64,000 nt of DNA from Deltaproteobacteria bacterium. GTDB lineage: Bacteria; Desulfobacterota; Desulfobaccia; Desulfobaccales; 0-14-0-80-60-11. The stretch covers positions 34,618-98,617 of the forward strand of contig JAKAKP010000113.1 of NCBI GenBank assembly GCA_021813445.1, in the 5' to 3' direction. The notes beneath the pieces were generated by a model. That model ran no database searches, was not told the DNA's origin, and worked only from the letters and a program-made list of their open reading frames with translations. Shown in pieces: positions 34,949-45,540 of this stretch (position 1 is the first letter of the stretch; each line of letters opens with the position of its first letter). The translations under genes and the position numbers were made by a program.

Positions 34949-36031
34949 GTGAACTTCTTAGCGGTAGTTATTGTAGTGGGGATCGTTTTAGTCTTGTTCG
35001 CGCCATTATTTAAAGGGTTAAAGAAGGGGTTGGAAGGCTCAAAGCGCAAGAAGACCAAAAAGACACCCCTTGCAGAAATCAAACTGCATGGGATTTCCAC
35101 GTCCCCTTCCAACAATATTGAGTTCTCCAATAACTGGCTTAGGGTTGATGCCATCGATTTCTTTGGATCCGGCTCGCCCTCTCCGAACGGCCGATATCTG
35201 GTGGGCAGCCAGGATTTTGATTACCGGGGCGGCACATACGGGGGCCACCGCAGCAAGGGCTATGGGCGGGTAATCCTGGCTGAGGGAAATCAGCTGGTAT
35301 GGCAGGTTGATTTGGAACGTCCTAATAATGCCATGGTATCCGATAACGGCACCGTGGCGGTCAACGACTGGCGATTCGGCGACGACCTGCACGGGACCTT
35401 TTATCTCATCGACTTTCAGGGTCGCAAATTTGGCCACCACACCAAAGCGAATCTCGATAAGTGTGGTTTCTCTGAAGATGGCGCACTCGCATGGTGCACC
35501 ACATTAAGCAATCCCGATTATGAACCGGATGACTGCAGGACCTTTATCTTTTCAACCTCGCCGCCGACGCTTGTTTTGAAATTGGAAGGCAACTTTCCTC
35601 CGGATGATCTCGTCCTGAGGAATAATGAGATTCATCTGAAGAAGCGCGGAGTGATAGAACGCTATGATCTCTCCGGCAACTTATTGAATCCCGATGAAGT
35701 CGAAAGTGCTTTTCAGGAATATACGCTGGAGCATGGTTCGCCTTGGGAGCTGGTCGAACTTGCCAAAAGTCGATTTTACGGCCAGGAAAAGGAGAAAATC
35801 ACGGCGGCGGAGGCCCAAGAGATCAACCATATCCTCGATAAGGTGATTAACATGGCCGGCATTGAGGACCAGTACCGCGCCTGGGCTTTTCGTATCCGGG
35901 GAGAGTTGGCGGAGGCCCAGAATGATTTGCAGGAGGCCGTCAATAGTTACCGTACCGCCCTTTCCTATAATCCTAAGGTGGGAGTTATCCGCGCTCTTTC
36001 AAGACTTGAGAAAAGGCTGGGGAAGAAGTGA
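34949..36031 (+). CDS. Membrane-anchored beta-propeller-like protein with a TPR-like C terminus
   Basis: A 360-residue protein of unknown function. One N-terminal helix (FLAVVIVVGIVLVLFAPLF) is followed by a basic stretch and about 200 residues of beta-strand-rich sequence with repeated display-type motifs (SPNGRYLVGSQDF, VSDNGTVAVNDW, FSEDGALAWCTT), as in WD/YVTN-like propellers. Residues ~290-360 are helical and TPR-like (RIRGELAEAQNDLQEAVNSYRTALSYNP). It follows the ChrB-like gene by about 110 bases on the same strand. Confidence 0.6.
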   Translation: MNFLAVVIVVGIVLVLFAPLFKGLKKGLEGSKRKKTKKTPLAEIKLHGISTSPSNNIEFSNNWLRVDAIDFFGSGSPSPNGRYLVGSQDFDYRGGTYGGHRSKGYGRVILAEGNQLVWQVDLERPNNAMVSDNGTVAVNDWRFGDDLHGTFYLIDFQGRKFGHHTKANLDKCGFSEDGALAWCTTLSNPDYEPDDCRTFIFSTSPPTLVLKLEGNFPPDDLVLRNNEIHLKKRGVIERYDLSGNLLNPDEVESAFQEYTLEHGSPWELVELAKSRFYGQEKEKITAAEAQEINHILDKVINMAGIEDQYRAWAFRIRGELAEAQNDLQEAVNSYRTALSYNPKVGVIRALSRLEKRLGKK

Positions 36032-36089
36032 AAGGCATTGCTATAGGGGTCTGTCATTCATCGCAGCGGCTTGCTGTCCTTCTGGAAGC

Positions 36090-37091
36090 TTATTCCCAGC
36101 GCCTCTTAACTCTGAGCAAGGCACGCAGACGCACATCGTGGCCGCGGGCGTCTTCCGGCTGCTCCAGGCGTAGTACGATCTCCTTTTCGATCTCATTGGC
36201 AGCTTCAAGCTTTAAGGCAACCAGGTTCTTCTCGATGTCTTTCCCCAAGTGCCATGGCGTCGAAGACAGGAACCCGGTCAGCCGATGGGCCATCAGCTTT
36301 CGGTCTTCTTCTGAGGCAAGCTCTATCCCTATTTTTGCGGCTGCCACGACGAGCTCTGCATCTGTCTCTCGGAGCAGACTGCGCAAGACTTGCCAATTAG
36401 CGGCTGAAATCCCCAAATTGTTTAAAAGACGGACCACGGTGCGCCGCCGTTTCAGGCTGCCCGGAGTCTCCGTTGACGGACCCGGATGTGGAGTCACCGC
36501 CGCCTGCGACAGGGAGTCGCCAGCCAGTGTTCCCAGCCTCAGAAAGGCGTTCTCTGCCGCGGACCGGTAAAAGTCGTCCTCCAGAGCGCGTTCGAAGTAA
36601 GGGATGGCCTCCAAGGTTCTGAATTCCGCCAGGGCGTCAATCAGGCCATTGAGCAAGCGACGTTCAGAGAGCTGCAGGAGCAACCGGCGCATTTCTTCAT
36701 CCGGCCAGTTCGTAAGGAACCGGGCTGCGGCGCTTTCCACCGCTTCTTCACCCAATTTTTCCTCGGGGTCGGGAATTTCTCTTTCCTGGAACAGGTAGGT
36801 AACCAGAACCTCCCTAGCCTCCAGGCGGGCCAGCGCCTTCACCGCCCACAGACGGGGCTGAAATATCTTGCTGGGCTGGCCTTTCAGCAGAAACTCACGC
36901 AACGGCTCAATCGCTATTGGCCCCAATTCCACCAGGAATCCGACCGATTCATCTCCCGTCCGCAAAGATTCCAACATGCGGATGAGGCGATAAATCCTGT
37001 TGATTGGCAGTTCCATACGCTCGCCCGGCTGCGCTTTCGCCAATGCCGGGAAATGAGGCATTGACCCGGAAAAAAATCTGAAACTTGCCAA
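36090..37091 (-). CDS. HEAT-repeat-like protein
   Basis: A helical protein of up to 333 residues, with repeated pairs of helices (IEPLREFLLKGQPSKIFQPRLWAVKALARLE, read in parts; EAIPYFERALEDDFYRSAAENAFLRLG) typical of HEAT/Armadillo scaffolds. No catalytic motif was seen. The longest frame uses TTG 16 bases after the enolase stop; an ATG at 37016 is an alternative start. Its place directly behind eno suggests a shared transcript. Confidence 0.6.
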   Translation of the reverse strand: MASFRFFSGSMPHFPALAKAQPGERMELPINRIYRLIRMLESLRTGDESVGFLVELGPIAIEPLREFLLKGQPSKIFQPRLWAVKALARLEAREVLVTYLFQEREIPDPEEKLGEEAVESAAARFLTNWPDEEMRRLLLQLSERRLLNGLIDALAEFRTLEAIPYFERALEDDFYRSAAENAFLRLGTLAGDSLSQAAVTPHPGPSTETPGSLKRRRTVVRLLNNLGISAANWQVLRSLLRETDAELVVAAAKIGIELASEEDRKLMAHRLTGFLSSTPWHLGKDIEKNLVALKLEAANEIEKEIVLRLEQPEDARGHDVRLRALLRVKRRWE

Positions 37092-37106
37092 GAAGGCTTT
37101 CTATCA

Positions 37107-38480
<1,374 letters not shown>

Positions 38481-38516
38481 TCAAAACTAACCGGCGCAGT
38501 TCGAATGCCATGTAAC

Positions 38517-38957
38517 TTACTCGTAGTCTCCTTGGAGAGTGGCTAAAATTGTGGTGCATGGGGGATGGGATACTATTTTAAGAGCAGTAGATCTTCGCAG
38601 AGTCCGTAGCAACCCGGAATGGGCCTTATATCCCAGTAGTACTCCATCGCAGTTCTTATTTTCGATATAATTGAGAATGATTTCTACCTTGCTGCCCGGC
38701 TGAATTACGCAAAGGATTTCTACTCCATGCTCTGCTGCAATCAGATGAGCCAGAGCATGTTGCTTCTCGATTTGGGCGGTAGCTCTTTCAATGGTTTGCT
38801 TAACTTCACTGACGGTTCCGGCAAACCTTGGAAGTTTATCTATTACCGTGAGCAAGTGCACCTCGGAACCGAACTTTGAGGCAAGCTCCAAGGCTATTTT
38901 TAGAGCCTTTCTGGATTCCTCAGATCCGTCATAAGCCACCAACAGTCTCTTAAACAT
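38517..38957 (-). CDS. Universal stress protein (single UspA domain)
   Basis: A 146-residue protein starting FKRLLVAYDGSEESRKALKIALELA, typical of the UspA fold. The usual C-terminal ATP-binding G-2x-G-9x-G-S/T motif is degenerate here (LLGYKAHSGLLRTLRRSTALKIVSHPPCTTIL), so ATP binding is uncertain. It lies in the minus-strand group with enolase and the phosphatase. Usp genes are among the known neighbours of fluoride riboswitches. Confidence 0.88.
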   Translation of the reverse strand: MFKRLLVAYDGSEESRKALKIALELASKFGSEVHLLTVIDKLPRFAGTVSEVKQTIERATAQIEKQHALAHLIAAEHGVEILCVIQPGSKVEIILNYIENKNCDGVLLGYKAHSGLLRTLRRSTALKIVSHPPCTTILATLQGDYE

Positions 38958-39256
38958 TATTTCCCCGATCCATCCCTGAACTCAGGCGACCTCGTCTGCG
39001 GGGTGTTGCCTCTCATATCAGAATGAACGGTGTAAGGAGATCCCCCTGATAAAAGAAGTCATTCGGCAAATTCTTGAAATGGGATTCAAGCGTTTGCCTG
39101 AGGGAAAGTGGAGGGGAATATATCTAGGCATCTCCAGCGCGATTCACTATTCCTCGCCGGGTCTGCTCCGCTTTGGCAACATCGGTCTGAGATGCTGAAA
39201 GACATGAGTCCGCGGCGACTTTTGACTGTACGCTGAACTCCCCTGAGTTTAACTGG
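38958..39256. other. Gap with a possible short open frame
   Basis: No clear gene. On the plus strand a frame that could begin at a CTG near 39047 after AAGGAG reads about 47 residues (containing KEVIRQILEMGFKRLPEG) up to a TGA near 39197. It has no standard start codon and no recognised relative, so it is left unassigned. Confidence 0.35.
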
Positions 39257-39910
39257 TTAAAAATCTACATAGGCTCCACGTTTGACTCCCCGCAGATGGC
39301 AAGTATCATTAAGGGAGCCGATATACCAGGTTTTTCCCTCCCATTGGGGGTCTTCCACCAAGTGGAAGCGGTTGATACAGGTAGTATCCTGGGCGATGCG
39401 CCAGAAGTGGGAGTTGTCCAGGCCGATTAAGCCGGCAATGATCACCTTGTTCACGGCCCGATGGCCCACCAGCAGCACCGTCTGGTCCGGATGGCGCTGG
39501 GCTACGTCTGCCACCGCGGCCAGGCCACGGGTGCGCAGTTCTTCCAGGGTTTCGCCGTTGGGAAAGCGCACGGTATGGGGAGCCGCTTCCCATTGGCGGT
39601 AGTGATCAGCATATTTGACTTTGATCTCCTTCAGGGGCACCCCTTCCCAGTCGCCATAGCACAGGTCGGCCAGGCCGGGCAGGTCAATCACTTTCAGGCC
39701 GTGATGCTGGGCGATGGCTTGCGCCGTGTCCCTGGACCGGGACAGGGGAGATGTATAGGCGGCATGGATGGTTTCGTCCTTCAGCCATTCCCCCAAGGCC
39801 CGGGCTTCTTCCCGGCCCTGGTCGTCCAACGGGATGTCCTTTGAGCCCCGGAAGATTTTGTCTTTGTTCCAAGGGGTGTTGCCGTGGCGCGCCAGGATGA
39901 TCTGGGTCAT
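39257..39910 (-). CDS. Histidine phosphatase (phosphoglycerate-mutase family)
   Basis: A 217-residue enzyme with the phospho-histidine motif LARHGNTPWN near residue 6, PLSRSRDTAQAI, the acid/base Glu in YGDWEGVPL and the second His in LLVGHRAVNKVI. CobC/GpmB-type phosphatases and cofactor-dependent mutases share these motifs; the substrate cannot be told. A Phe-ending C terminus is present without extra domains. It lies between a Usp gene and the small fluoride-associated protein gene on the same strand. Confidence 0.88.
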   Translation of the reverse strand: MTQIILARHGNTPWNKDKIFRGSKDIPLDDQGREEARALGEWLKDETIHAAYTSPLSRSRDTAQAIAQHHGLKVIDLPGLADLCYGDWEGVPLKEIKVKYADHYRQWEAAPHTVRFPNGETLEELRTRGLAAVADVAQRHPDQTVLLVGHRAVNKVIIAGLIGLDNSHFWRIAQDTTCINRFHLVEDPQWEGKTWYIGSLNDTCHLRGVKRGAYVDF

Positions 39911-40035
39911 GTTTAGCCCCTCCTATTCTCTGTCTTGAAGCCTCGCGGACTTAAAGCATGTCTTCATAGATGACGAGTGTGCACCAAGGAGTCTGGGATC
40001 AGTGTCTATTTAATGGGGAGTTGTCGCCAGGGCAA

Positions 40036-40079
40036 GCAGCCCAGGCTCGAAGACAAGAGAAATTCCGGGCCTGGGCTGC
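40036..40079 (-). terminator. Hairpin after the small protein gene
   Basis: GCAGCCCAGG and CCTGGGCTGC form a perfect ten-pair stem with a long loop, 11 bases after the stop of the gene at 40090. A weak T-containing stretch follows on the minus strand. Confidence 0.5.
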
Positions 40080-40089
40080 AATTGGATTC

Positions 40090-40377
40090 TTAATCTTTGA
40101 CGATTTCCCAGTTGAGATCGAAGGATTCATCGTAAAGGGTGTATTCATAGCCCATCATCCTGCCGACCCCGGGGCGCTCGCCTTCCTGAATCTTCCACAA
40201 AACAAGATATATGGCCGGAACCATGGGTTGTGCCCCAGTAGCAGGGTCGGGATCGATATTGTGCCAAATCTCCTTTTTCTCCATAACCCTCCATAAGGTG
40301 CCGTATTTCTTGCTAAGCACTGTTTGCCCGACACTGGGCAGCCCTTTTTCCCGGATGATTTGCTCGTACTCTTTCAC
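40090..40377 (-). CDS. Small uncharacterised protein, fluoride-locus domain (copy 1)
   Basis: A 95-residue soluble protein. Its core (VGQTVLSKKYGTLWRVMEK, MVPAIYLVLWKIQEG, YDESFDLNWEIV) is clearly related to the protein at 45135 and to the C-terminal tail of the antiporter at 48398. Conserved positions are G-x-x-x-x-SK-x2-G-x-LW-x-V, PAI-x-L and F-x3-WEI. No known family was recognised. It follows the dynamin-like gene by 97 bases and could be controlled by the riboswitch at 42252. Confidence 0.75.
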   Translation of the reverse strand: MKEYEQIIREKGLPSVGQTVLSKKYGTLWRVMEKKEIWHNIDPDPATGAQPMVPAIYLVLWKIQEGERPGVGRMMGYEYTLYDESFDLNWEIVKD

Positions 40378-40473
40378 GAGGGCCTCCTTTTGAACATGAT
40401 TTGGGGAATTATCAATTCAACGTAGGTTCACTTTTGGTAAAATCAAGTCGCCGTAATGGACGGATTACCATAA

Positions 40474-42228
40474 TTATTTCGTTGCGGTCTCGATACGTTC
40501 CTTCAAGGCCAGTAGCTGCTCTTCGGCCTTCAGGATTGCGTTCAGACTCTGGTCCAGTTGTCCCGCCCTGGCAGCAGCCGCCTGAGCGCTGCTCTGCTTC
40601 TGAGTCCGAGCCCGCTCCAGGGCCTGGCGGATGCTCTGGGTGGTGTCATCGATCTTGGCGATCCAGGTCTGACGGAAGTCCCGGGCAATCTCCTGGAGCC
40701 GCTGGTGAAAATCGTAACGCAGCCGCCCGCAGTGTTTATCCACCAATTCGGTGACATTCTCCAGCAGCTTCTTAAGCAGCAATCCCTTGGTTAAAGCCCG
40801 GGGCAGAAGGGAGGTCACGGTCATCTGCAAAATCTCCAGCCCTACCGGGTCTTCCTTAAACCTGAACCAGAAATGCTTCAACTCCGGGAAGGCCTCCTCC
40901 ACTGCGAAGCCCCGCAGAGAAAAATCGAAGATGCGGGCGGTCAGTTGGGTCAACCGCTCCAGGATGGAGTTAATGCGGTCGGAGAAGTCCTTGTGGGTTT
41001 CGGTCAATCCCTGAGAGAGCTTCTCGATTTCCTGGAGGCGCCAGGAAGTGAACACATCCCGCAGAGCCCCGAAGAGATAGTTCTCCATCTCTTTGCGCAG
41101 GTCCAGGGCGGCGTGGCTTTTTTGCTGGAAGGTCGCCTCCACCTCCCGGCGCAGGCGGGCGGTGGTCTCTTTTCTGAAAGCCTCCAGGTCGGCGTCCGTT
41201 TGCGTTATAACCCCTTTAAACCGCCCATCCAACAGGAGCAGCGACATTTCCCGCTCCTTATCCAGGCCTTGCAACTCCACTTCAAACCGGGCGATCTTTT
41301 CTTCCAGCTCTTTTAAAGGAAGCCCGCTGGCCTGACGCTCCACCTTGAGGCCCAGGGTGGAATCGGTGATGGTCTTCAAGGCGCCGCTGAGGCAGGAAAT
41401 CAGCAATACCCGCCCTTTTTCCCTATATAAGAACTGGCGCAAATGCTCTTCAAACTCGGGAAGCCGGCTGGTTTCCAGGTACTCAGGATGGCCGTTGGTC
41501 TTGCTGTCCAGGGCCTGCTTGGCGGAAATGGGGAAGATCGCCACCGGGCAGAATGCCAGGTTGGCCGCCAGGACCTGGGAGGTGAAATCCAAGGCTTCCT
41601 GCCGCTCCGCGGCTTCCACGTAATCGATCTTATTAAGGACAAAAAAGATCTTGTGGACGAACTCCCGGATATCCTGCAAAAACTCCTGTTCCGCCGCGGA
41701 CAGGGGCGGGTCGACGGTGACCACGAAGACCGCGGCGTCCACCTGGGGCAGATAATTATAGGCCACGTCCGTGTTATGGCTATAAACCGAGCCCACCCCG
41801 GGGGTGTCGATGATCCGCACCCCATCTTTAAGGTAGTCGGAGGGGTAGGCAATCTCCACCTCCCGAACGCCCTTCTGGTTTTTGGGGTTGCCCTTTTCGG
41901 TGATGTAGTCCACCAACTCGTTTTTGGCAATTTGCTTGGTCTGGCCGTTTTGAAAGTGCACCTGGATGTCGAGCTGCTCCCCGTAACCGATGATGGTGAC
42001 CACCGAGGTCAGAGGGACGATAGCGGTGGGTAATACCGATTCCCCCAGCAGCGCATTGATTAAAGTGCTTTTTCCCCGTTTAAAAGCTCCCATGACTACC
42101 AGGTTGAAGCGGTTGGTGCGCAGCTTGTCGATGAGGCGTTGGAGATTGGGGCCCTTAAGTTCCGGCAACCGGGCCAACTGCTGCAACTGCTGCTCCAGGG
42201 CTCCCTGAAGTTCTCGGTAGGTTCCCAT
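40474..42228 (-). CDS. Dynamin-family GTPase
   Basis: A 584-residue bacterial dynamin-like protein. The GTPase domain has P-loop VMGAFKRGKSTLINAL near residue 43, switch-type TSVVTIIGYG, DTPGVGS (G3) and LNKIDYVEA (G4). Long helical segments with coiled-coil character follow (~residues 300-400 and 520-584), with a hydrophobic patch near 490-510 (EILQMTVTSLLPRALTKGLLLKKLL) that may touch membrane. Such proteins remodel or repair membranes under stress. The ATG at 42228 follows AAGGGGGAAG. A fluoride riboswitch with terminator lies 24 bases upstream, so expression should depend on fluoride. Confidence 0.9.
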   Translation of the reverse strand: MGTYRELQGALEQQLQQLARLPELKGPNLQRLIDKLRTNRFNLVVMGAFKRGKSTLINALLGESVLPTAIVPLTSVVTIIGYGEQLDIQVHFQNGQTKQIAKNELVDYITEKGNPKNQKGVREVEIAYPSDYLKDGVRIIDTPGVGSVYSHNTDVAYNYLPQVDAAVFVVTVDPPLSAAEQEFLQDIREFVHKIFFVLNKIDYVEAAERQEALDFTSQVLAANLAFCPVAIFPISAKQALDSKTNGHPEYLETSRLPEFEEHLRQFLYREKGRVLLISCLSGALKTITDSTLGLKVERQASGLPLKELEEKIARFEVELQGLDKEREMSLLLLDGRFKGVITQTDADLEAFRKETTARLRREVEATFQQKSHAALDLRKEMENYLFGALRDVFTSWRLQEIEKLSQGLTETHKDFSDRINSILERLTQLTARIFDFSLRGFAVEEAFPELKHFWFRFKEDPVGLEILQMTVTSLLPRALTKGLLLKKLLENVTELVDKHCGRLRYDFHQRLQEIARDFRQTWIAKIDDTTQSIRQALERARTQKQSSAQAAAARAGQLDQSLNAILKAEEQLLALKERIETATK

Positions 42229-42251
42229 GGCTTCCCCCTTAAAGCGGGCAT

Positions 42252-42332
42252 AAAAAAAACTTCTGCCCAGCATTGGACAGAAGTCATCAGCTCTCGCCTT
42301 TGGGCAGAGCAATTATGGCGGACTTCATCGCC
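42252..42332 (-). promoter_or_regulatory. Fluoride riboswitch (a), before the dynamin-like gene
   Basis: Read on the minus strand: GGCGATG-AAGTC-CGCC at the 5' end, GCTGAT-GACTT-CTG at the 3' end of the aptamer (AAGTC pairs with GACTT), as in the crcB motif. GACTT is also part of a terminator stem, ACTTCTGtCC/GGgCAGAAGT, followed by eight T. Aptamer and terminator therefore compete, the usual fluoride ON switch. Confidence 0.92.
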
Positions 42333-42347
42333 TTTCTTTTTGGATAA

Positions 42348-42376
42348 ATTATCAATCATTCATGAGCAAACGTCAA
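42348..42376 (-). promoter_or_regulatory. Promoter of riboswitch (a)
   Basis: TTGACG (42376-42371), a 17-base spacer and GATAAT (42353-42348) on the minus strand, about 16 bases before the aptamer. Confidence 0.65.
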
Positions 42377-42682
42377 TAATTTTGTCCGGTTGGCTGGGAT
42401 ATTTTTGTAACGCTTGTTACAAATGCACAAACCCCGGATAAAATTTATGGGGGAATATGACAACAATATGACCGCTCTATCCGGCTCCCGGTTGGGCGGA
42501 AGCGAGACGGACTTAGGTCTAGGAGTTTAGCAATCAGCTCGCTTGCTGACCTTTAGGTCCTCCCAAAAAGCCAGGGTGAGGGGGAGGGCAGCGGATGGTT
42601 TTTTTCGCCCTTACCCCATCCCCTCAAAGGGCGGCACCAAAGAGGAGAAGGAATTCTCTTGCACGGGAAGTGAGTCCGGCAG
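42377..42682. other. Gene-free stretch between two riboswitches
   Basis: About 300 bases downstream of riboswitch (b) and upstream of the promoter of riboswitch (a). It holds a GC-rich repeat-like run (CAGGGTGAGGGGGAGGGCAG, later GCCCTTACCCCATCCCC). No gene was found on either strand, so riboswitch (b) has no obvious target of its own. Confidence 0.5.
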
Positions 42683-42761
42683 AAAAAAGACTCCTGTCCG
42701 GATTGGACAAAAGTCATTAGCTCTCGCCTGTTGCGGAGCGTTTTGGGCGGACTTCATCGCC
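42683..42761 (-). promoter_or_regulatory. Fluoride riboswitch (b), orphan, downstream of fhs
   Basis: Minus strand: GGCGATG-AAGTC-CGCC, then GCTAAT-GACTT-TTG, with terminator GACTTTTGTCC-AATCC-GGACAGGAGTC and six T. No -35/-10 pair is evident before it; a hairpin (GCTGCCGG/CCGGCAGC) lies between it and fhs. It may be a remnant, or may govern read-through from the fhs transcript. Confidence 0.88.
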
Positions 42762-42858
42762 CCGGTATCCAGCGCCCCCGGCTGCCGGACTGGTTCCGGC
42801 AGCGGGGGGTCAGCTAAAATGCGTCCGGCCTTTGAAAAACCTAAAAAACAAACCGCAG

Positions 42859-44640
42859 TTAGAACAACCCAGTGGGCTTGCCGGTCTTGACATTAACGTC
42901 CACCTTCCTGAAGGCCGGGTTGGAGCTGGTGCCGGGCATGAGTGAGATGGTGCCGGTGCACGGGCAGATGTACTTGGCTCCGCTGTATAGCAGGAAGTCC
43001 CGCACCGCCAGATTCCAGTCCTTGGGCACGCCCTTGATCTTGGGATCGTGGGTCAGGGAGAGATGCGTCTTCACCATCATGGTGTGGTAGTCGCTGAACT
43101 GCGGGTCGGCTTCAAATTTCTTGGCCTTGGCCTCGGCTTCGGGGGTATAGACCACCCCGTCGGCGCCGTATACTTCCCGGGCGATGGTTTCAATCCGCTG
43201 GCGCAGCGGCATCTCCGTGGGATAAAGAAGCTTGAAGTCCACTTTTTCCTTGCAGGCGTCTATCACGGCGTCGGCATAGTCCAGGGCCCCGTCGCCGCCG
43301 TAGCGCCAGTGCTCGGACACCGGCGCTCGGACTCCCTCTGCCTCCGCCGCCCTTTGGATCATCTTGACCTCTTCATCAGTATCGGTGTGGAAGCGGTTGA
43401 TGCAAATGACCGGTTTGATCCCGGCCTTCTTGACGATGTTGATACAATGCACCATAAGTTTGAGGCCGTCCTCCAGCCAGGCCATGGTCTGGGGAGTGGA
43501 GGTGAAGTACTCTTTGGGGATGGGTTTCCCCGGCGGGCAGGGCAGGGCCCCGGCGTTGACGCCGTGGTGCTTCAGACCCCGCACCGTGGTGGTGATCACC
43601 GCCACGTTGGGTATGAGACCGCTAGCCCGGCACTTGATATTCCAGAACTTCTCGAAGCCCAGGTCGGCGCCGAAGCCGGACTCGGTGACATGGTAATCGA
43701 AAAGCTTCAAGCCGATCTGGTCGGCGACGATGGAGGACTGGGCCACCGCGATGTTCCCGAAGGGGCCGGCGTGCACCAAAACGGGCTGGTATTCCACGGT
43801 GGCCATTAGGGTGGGGTTGATGGATTTTACCATCCAGGCGGTCATGGCCCCGGCGCACTCCAGATCCTCGGTGGTGACGGGGTTGCCCTTCTTGTCGTAG
43901 GCCACCGTGATCTCGCCCAACCTTTTGCGCAGGTCCGGCAAATCGCTGAACATGGAGAGAACCGCCATCACTTCCGAGGCCACTGCGATGGTGAAGCTGG
44001 AGTCCATCATATAGCCGTCCATCTTGCTGCCCCGGCCAATGACGATGTTGCGCAACGCCTGGGCGCACAGGTCAAAGCACCATTTGAACTCCACTCTTCT
44101 GGAATCGATGTTCAGCCGCTTCAGGGGGATCCTGGCCAGTTGCTCGTCGTCGTAATTATTTTCATGCTGCAGCCGGGAAGTCACCGCCACCATGGCCAGG
44201 TTATTGGCGATCATCACGGCGTTGATATCGCCGGTGAGTCCCAGGGTGAAGTCGGTGAGGGGGATGAGTTGGGAGATGCCGCCGCCCGCGGCGGAGCCCT
44301 TGATGTTCATGCTGGGGCCACCGGAAGGCTGGCGGATGGCACCACCGACATTTACCCCTCGTTTCCCTAGGCCCTCGATGAGGCCCATGGAGCAGGTAGT
44401 CTTACCTTCCCCCAGGGGGGTAGGGACGATGGCGGTGACGTCGATGTAGTAGCCTTGCGGCTTGTCCTTGAGGCGCTCCTTAATGGCCATATAGTCCACT
44501 TTGCCGATCTTCCGGCCATAAGGGATGCGCTCTTCGGGTAGGATGCCGATCTTGTCACACTGCGCGTTAAAATCAAGATCTTCTTCGGCAATTTCTGAAA
44601 TCTGCCAGTCTTCCTGCTTGGTGGGGTCATACTTAGCCAT
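42859..44640 (-). CDS. fhs: Formate-tetrahydrofolate ligase
   Basis: It makes 10-formyl-tetrahydrofolate from formate, ATP and THF, the entry of the methyl branch of the Wood-Ljungdahl pathway or a one-carbon supply step. The 593 residues include the P loop TPLGEGKTT near residue 72, [29 protein letters not shown] substrate loop and the C-terminal TGTISLMPG. It is slightly longer than the 555-residue clostridial enzyme. ATG follows AAGGAGGG. It lies behind two small genes that start after riboswitch (c), with gaps of about 135 bases. Confidence 0.95.
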   Translation of the reverse strand: MAKYDPTKQEDWQISEIAEEDLDFNAQCDKIGILPEERIPYGRKIGKVDYMAIKERLKDKPQGYYIDVTAIVPTPLGEGKTTCSMGLIEGLGKRGVNVGGAIRQPSGGPSMNIKGSAAGGGISQLIPLTDFTLGLTGDINAVMIANNLAMVAVTSRLQHENNYDDEQLARIPLKRLNIDSRRVEFKWCFDLCAQALRNIVIGRGSKMDGYMMDSSFTIAVASEVMAVLSMFSDLPDLRKRLGEITVAYDKKGNPVTTEDLECAGAMTAWMVKSINPTLMATVEYQPVLVHAGPFGNIAVAQSSIVADQIGLKLFDYHVTESGFGADLGFEKFWNIKCRASGLIPNVAVITTTVRGLKHHGVNAGALPCPPGKPIPKEYFTSTPQTMAWLEDGLKLMVHCINIVKKAGIKPVICINRFHTDTDEEVKMIQRAAEAEGVRAPVSEHWRYGGDGALDYADAVIDACKEKVDFKLLYPTEMPLRQRIETIAREVYGADGVVYTPEAEAKAKKFEADPQFSDYHTMMVKTHLSLTHDPKIKGVPKDWNLAVRDFLLYSGAKYICPCTGTISLMPGTSSNPAFRKVDVNVKTGKPTGLF

Positions 44641-44778
44641 ATTAAACTACCCTCCTTATTGTTTTAAATGATGTTACCGCGGCCCGGTTTTCTTACCGCG
44701 ACCGGGGTTATTGCCAAGTCGACTGCAATTCATCCGGCCTTGTTTCGGCGCATCATTCAATATTGAGGGTCGCTTATG

Positions 44779-45000
44779 TCAAATCATTGATCCCATCTTA
44801 TGTAGAACCGTTTCACAGTAAGTTCCCCAATCCTTCCAAATTACTTCGTCTATTTCACCCCGTTCAAACGCCCACCGGGACGCCTCGTCGATGATAGGGT
44901 CGGTGCCGCCCGCAGAAAGTTGGTACATCCGGTTCATTTCCTTTACCGCGGCCCGGTAAATGGCCTTTTTGGTCAGGTGGAGCTCGATAACCTTTCCCAT
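44779..45000 (-). CDS. Small uncharacterised protein
   Basis: A 73-residue soluble protein (starts MGKVIELHLTKKAIYRAAVKE; contains TDPIIDEASRWAFERGEID and WKDWGTYCETVL). No family was recognised. The ATG at 45000 follows GGAAGGAGG, which favours it over a longer frame to 45072. It lies between the small fluoride-locus protein and fhs on the same strand and is probably co-transcribed with the former. Confidence 0.65.
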   Translation of the reverse strand: MGKVIELHLTKKAIYRAAVKEMNRMYQLSAGGTDPIIDEASRWAFERGEIDEVIWKDWGTYCETVLHKMGSMI

Positions 45001-45134
45001 GGTCGGACCTCCTTCCGGATTCCCTGATAAGGTGGAGCACTTGAAGCTTTTCCGAGGGTTGAATTGATTCAATAACGGTCATCGGCAACTCTCCAATTCC
45101 TTCAACTCGTTTTCCTCATGCCGGCTTCTGGAGG

Positions 45135-45419
45135 TCAGGGCACGATTTCCCAGTGCGTCGTAAAGGTATTATCATAGAGGGTATAGGTAAATCCCATCAT
45201 CTTCCCGGCGCCGGGCGGGCCGCCCTCCTGGATTTTCCAGTAAGCTAAGTAAATGGCAGGAATCATACGGGGCTGCCCGGTCTCGGGATCGTCTGAGATG
45301 GTTTGCCAGAGTTCTCTCTTCTCCATGACTCGCCAAAGGGTGCCGTAGTCCTTGCTGCGCACCGTTTGTCCTACCCGGGGCAGCCCCTTTTCCTGGATGA
45401 TTTCCTCAAAATCTCTCAT
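45135..45419 (-). CDS. Small uncharacterised protein, fluoride-locus domain (copy 2)
   Basis: A 94-residue protein closely similar along its whole length to the one at 40090 (for example IQEKGLPRVGQTVRSKDYG and KMMGFTYTLYDNTF). The same core, in more divergent form, ends the antiporter at 48398. The ATG at 45419 has AGGAGGG upstream; the frame extends further left-to-right through riboswitch (c), but that part is RNA, not protein. It starts 34 bases after the riboswitch terminator, so it is the clearest protein target of that switch. Confidence 0.82.
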   Translation of the reverse strand: MRDFEEIIQEKGLPRVGQTVRSKDYGTLWRVMEKRELWQTISDDPETGQPRMIPAIYLAYWKIQEGGPPGAGKMMGFTYTLYDNTFTTHWEIVP

Positions 45420-45452
45420 GGCCGTCCCTCCTATTGGCAGTGAGTCGGGCAG

Positions 45453-45534
45453 AAAAAAAATGACTTCTGCCCGTTGGACAGAAGTCATCGTCCCGCGCCC
45501 CATGGGCGGGGCGGTTGTGGCGGACTTCATCGCC
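45453..45534 (-). promoter_or_regulatory. Fluoride riboswitch (c), before the small fluoride-locus gene
   Basis: Minus strand: GGCGATG-AAGTC-CGCC, then GAT-GACTT-CTG, with terminator ACTTCTGTCC/GGGCAGAAGT and eight T. A TTGACA -35 element lies on the minus strand at 45577-45572. Confidence 0.92.
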
Positions 45535-45540
45535 TTTTAA

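Noticed and set aside
42096..42359. Minus-strand open frame overlapping the dynamin start and riboswitch (a)
   Set aside because: It is out of frame with the dynamin gene and runs through the riboswitch and terminator.
43048..43809. 253-codon open frame on the plus strand
   Set aside because: Antisense to fhs, with low-complexity composition and no ribosome-binding site.
45420..45530. N-terminal extension of the small protein at 45135
   Set aside because: The extension is translated riboswitch (c) and terminator; the ATG at 45419 with AGGAGGG is the better start.
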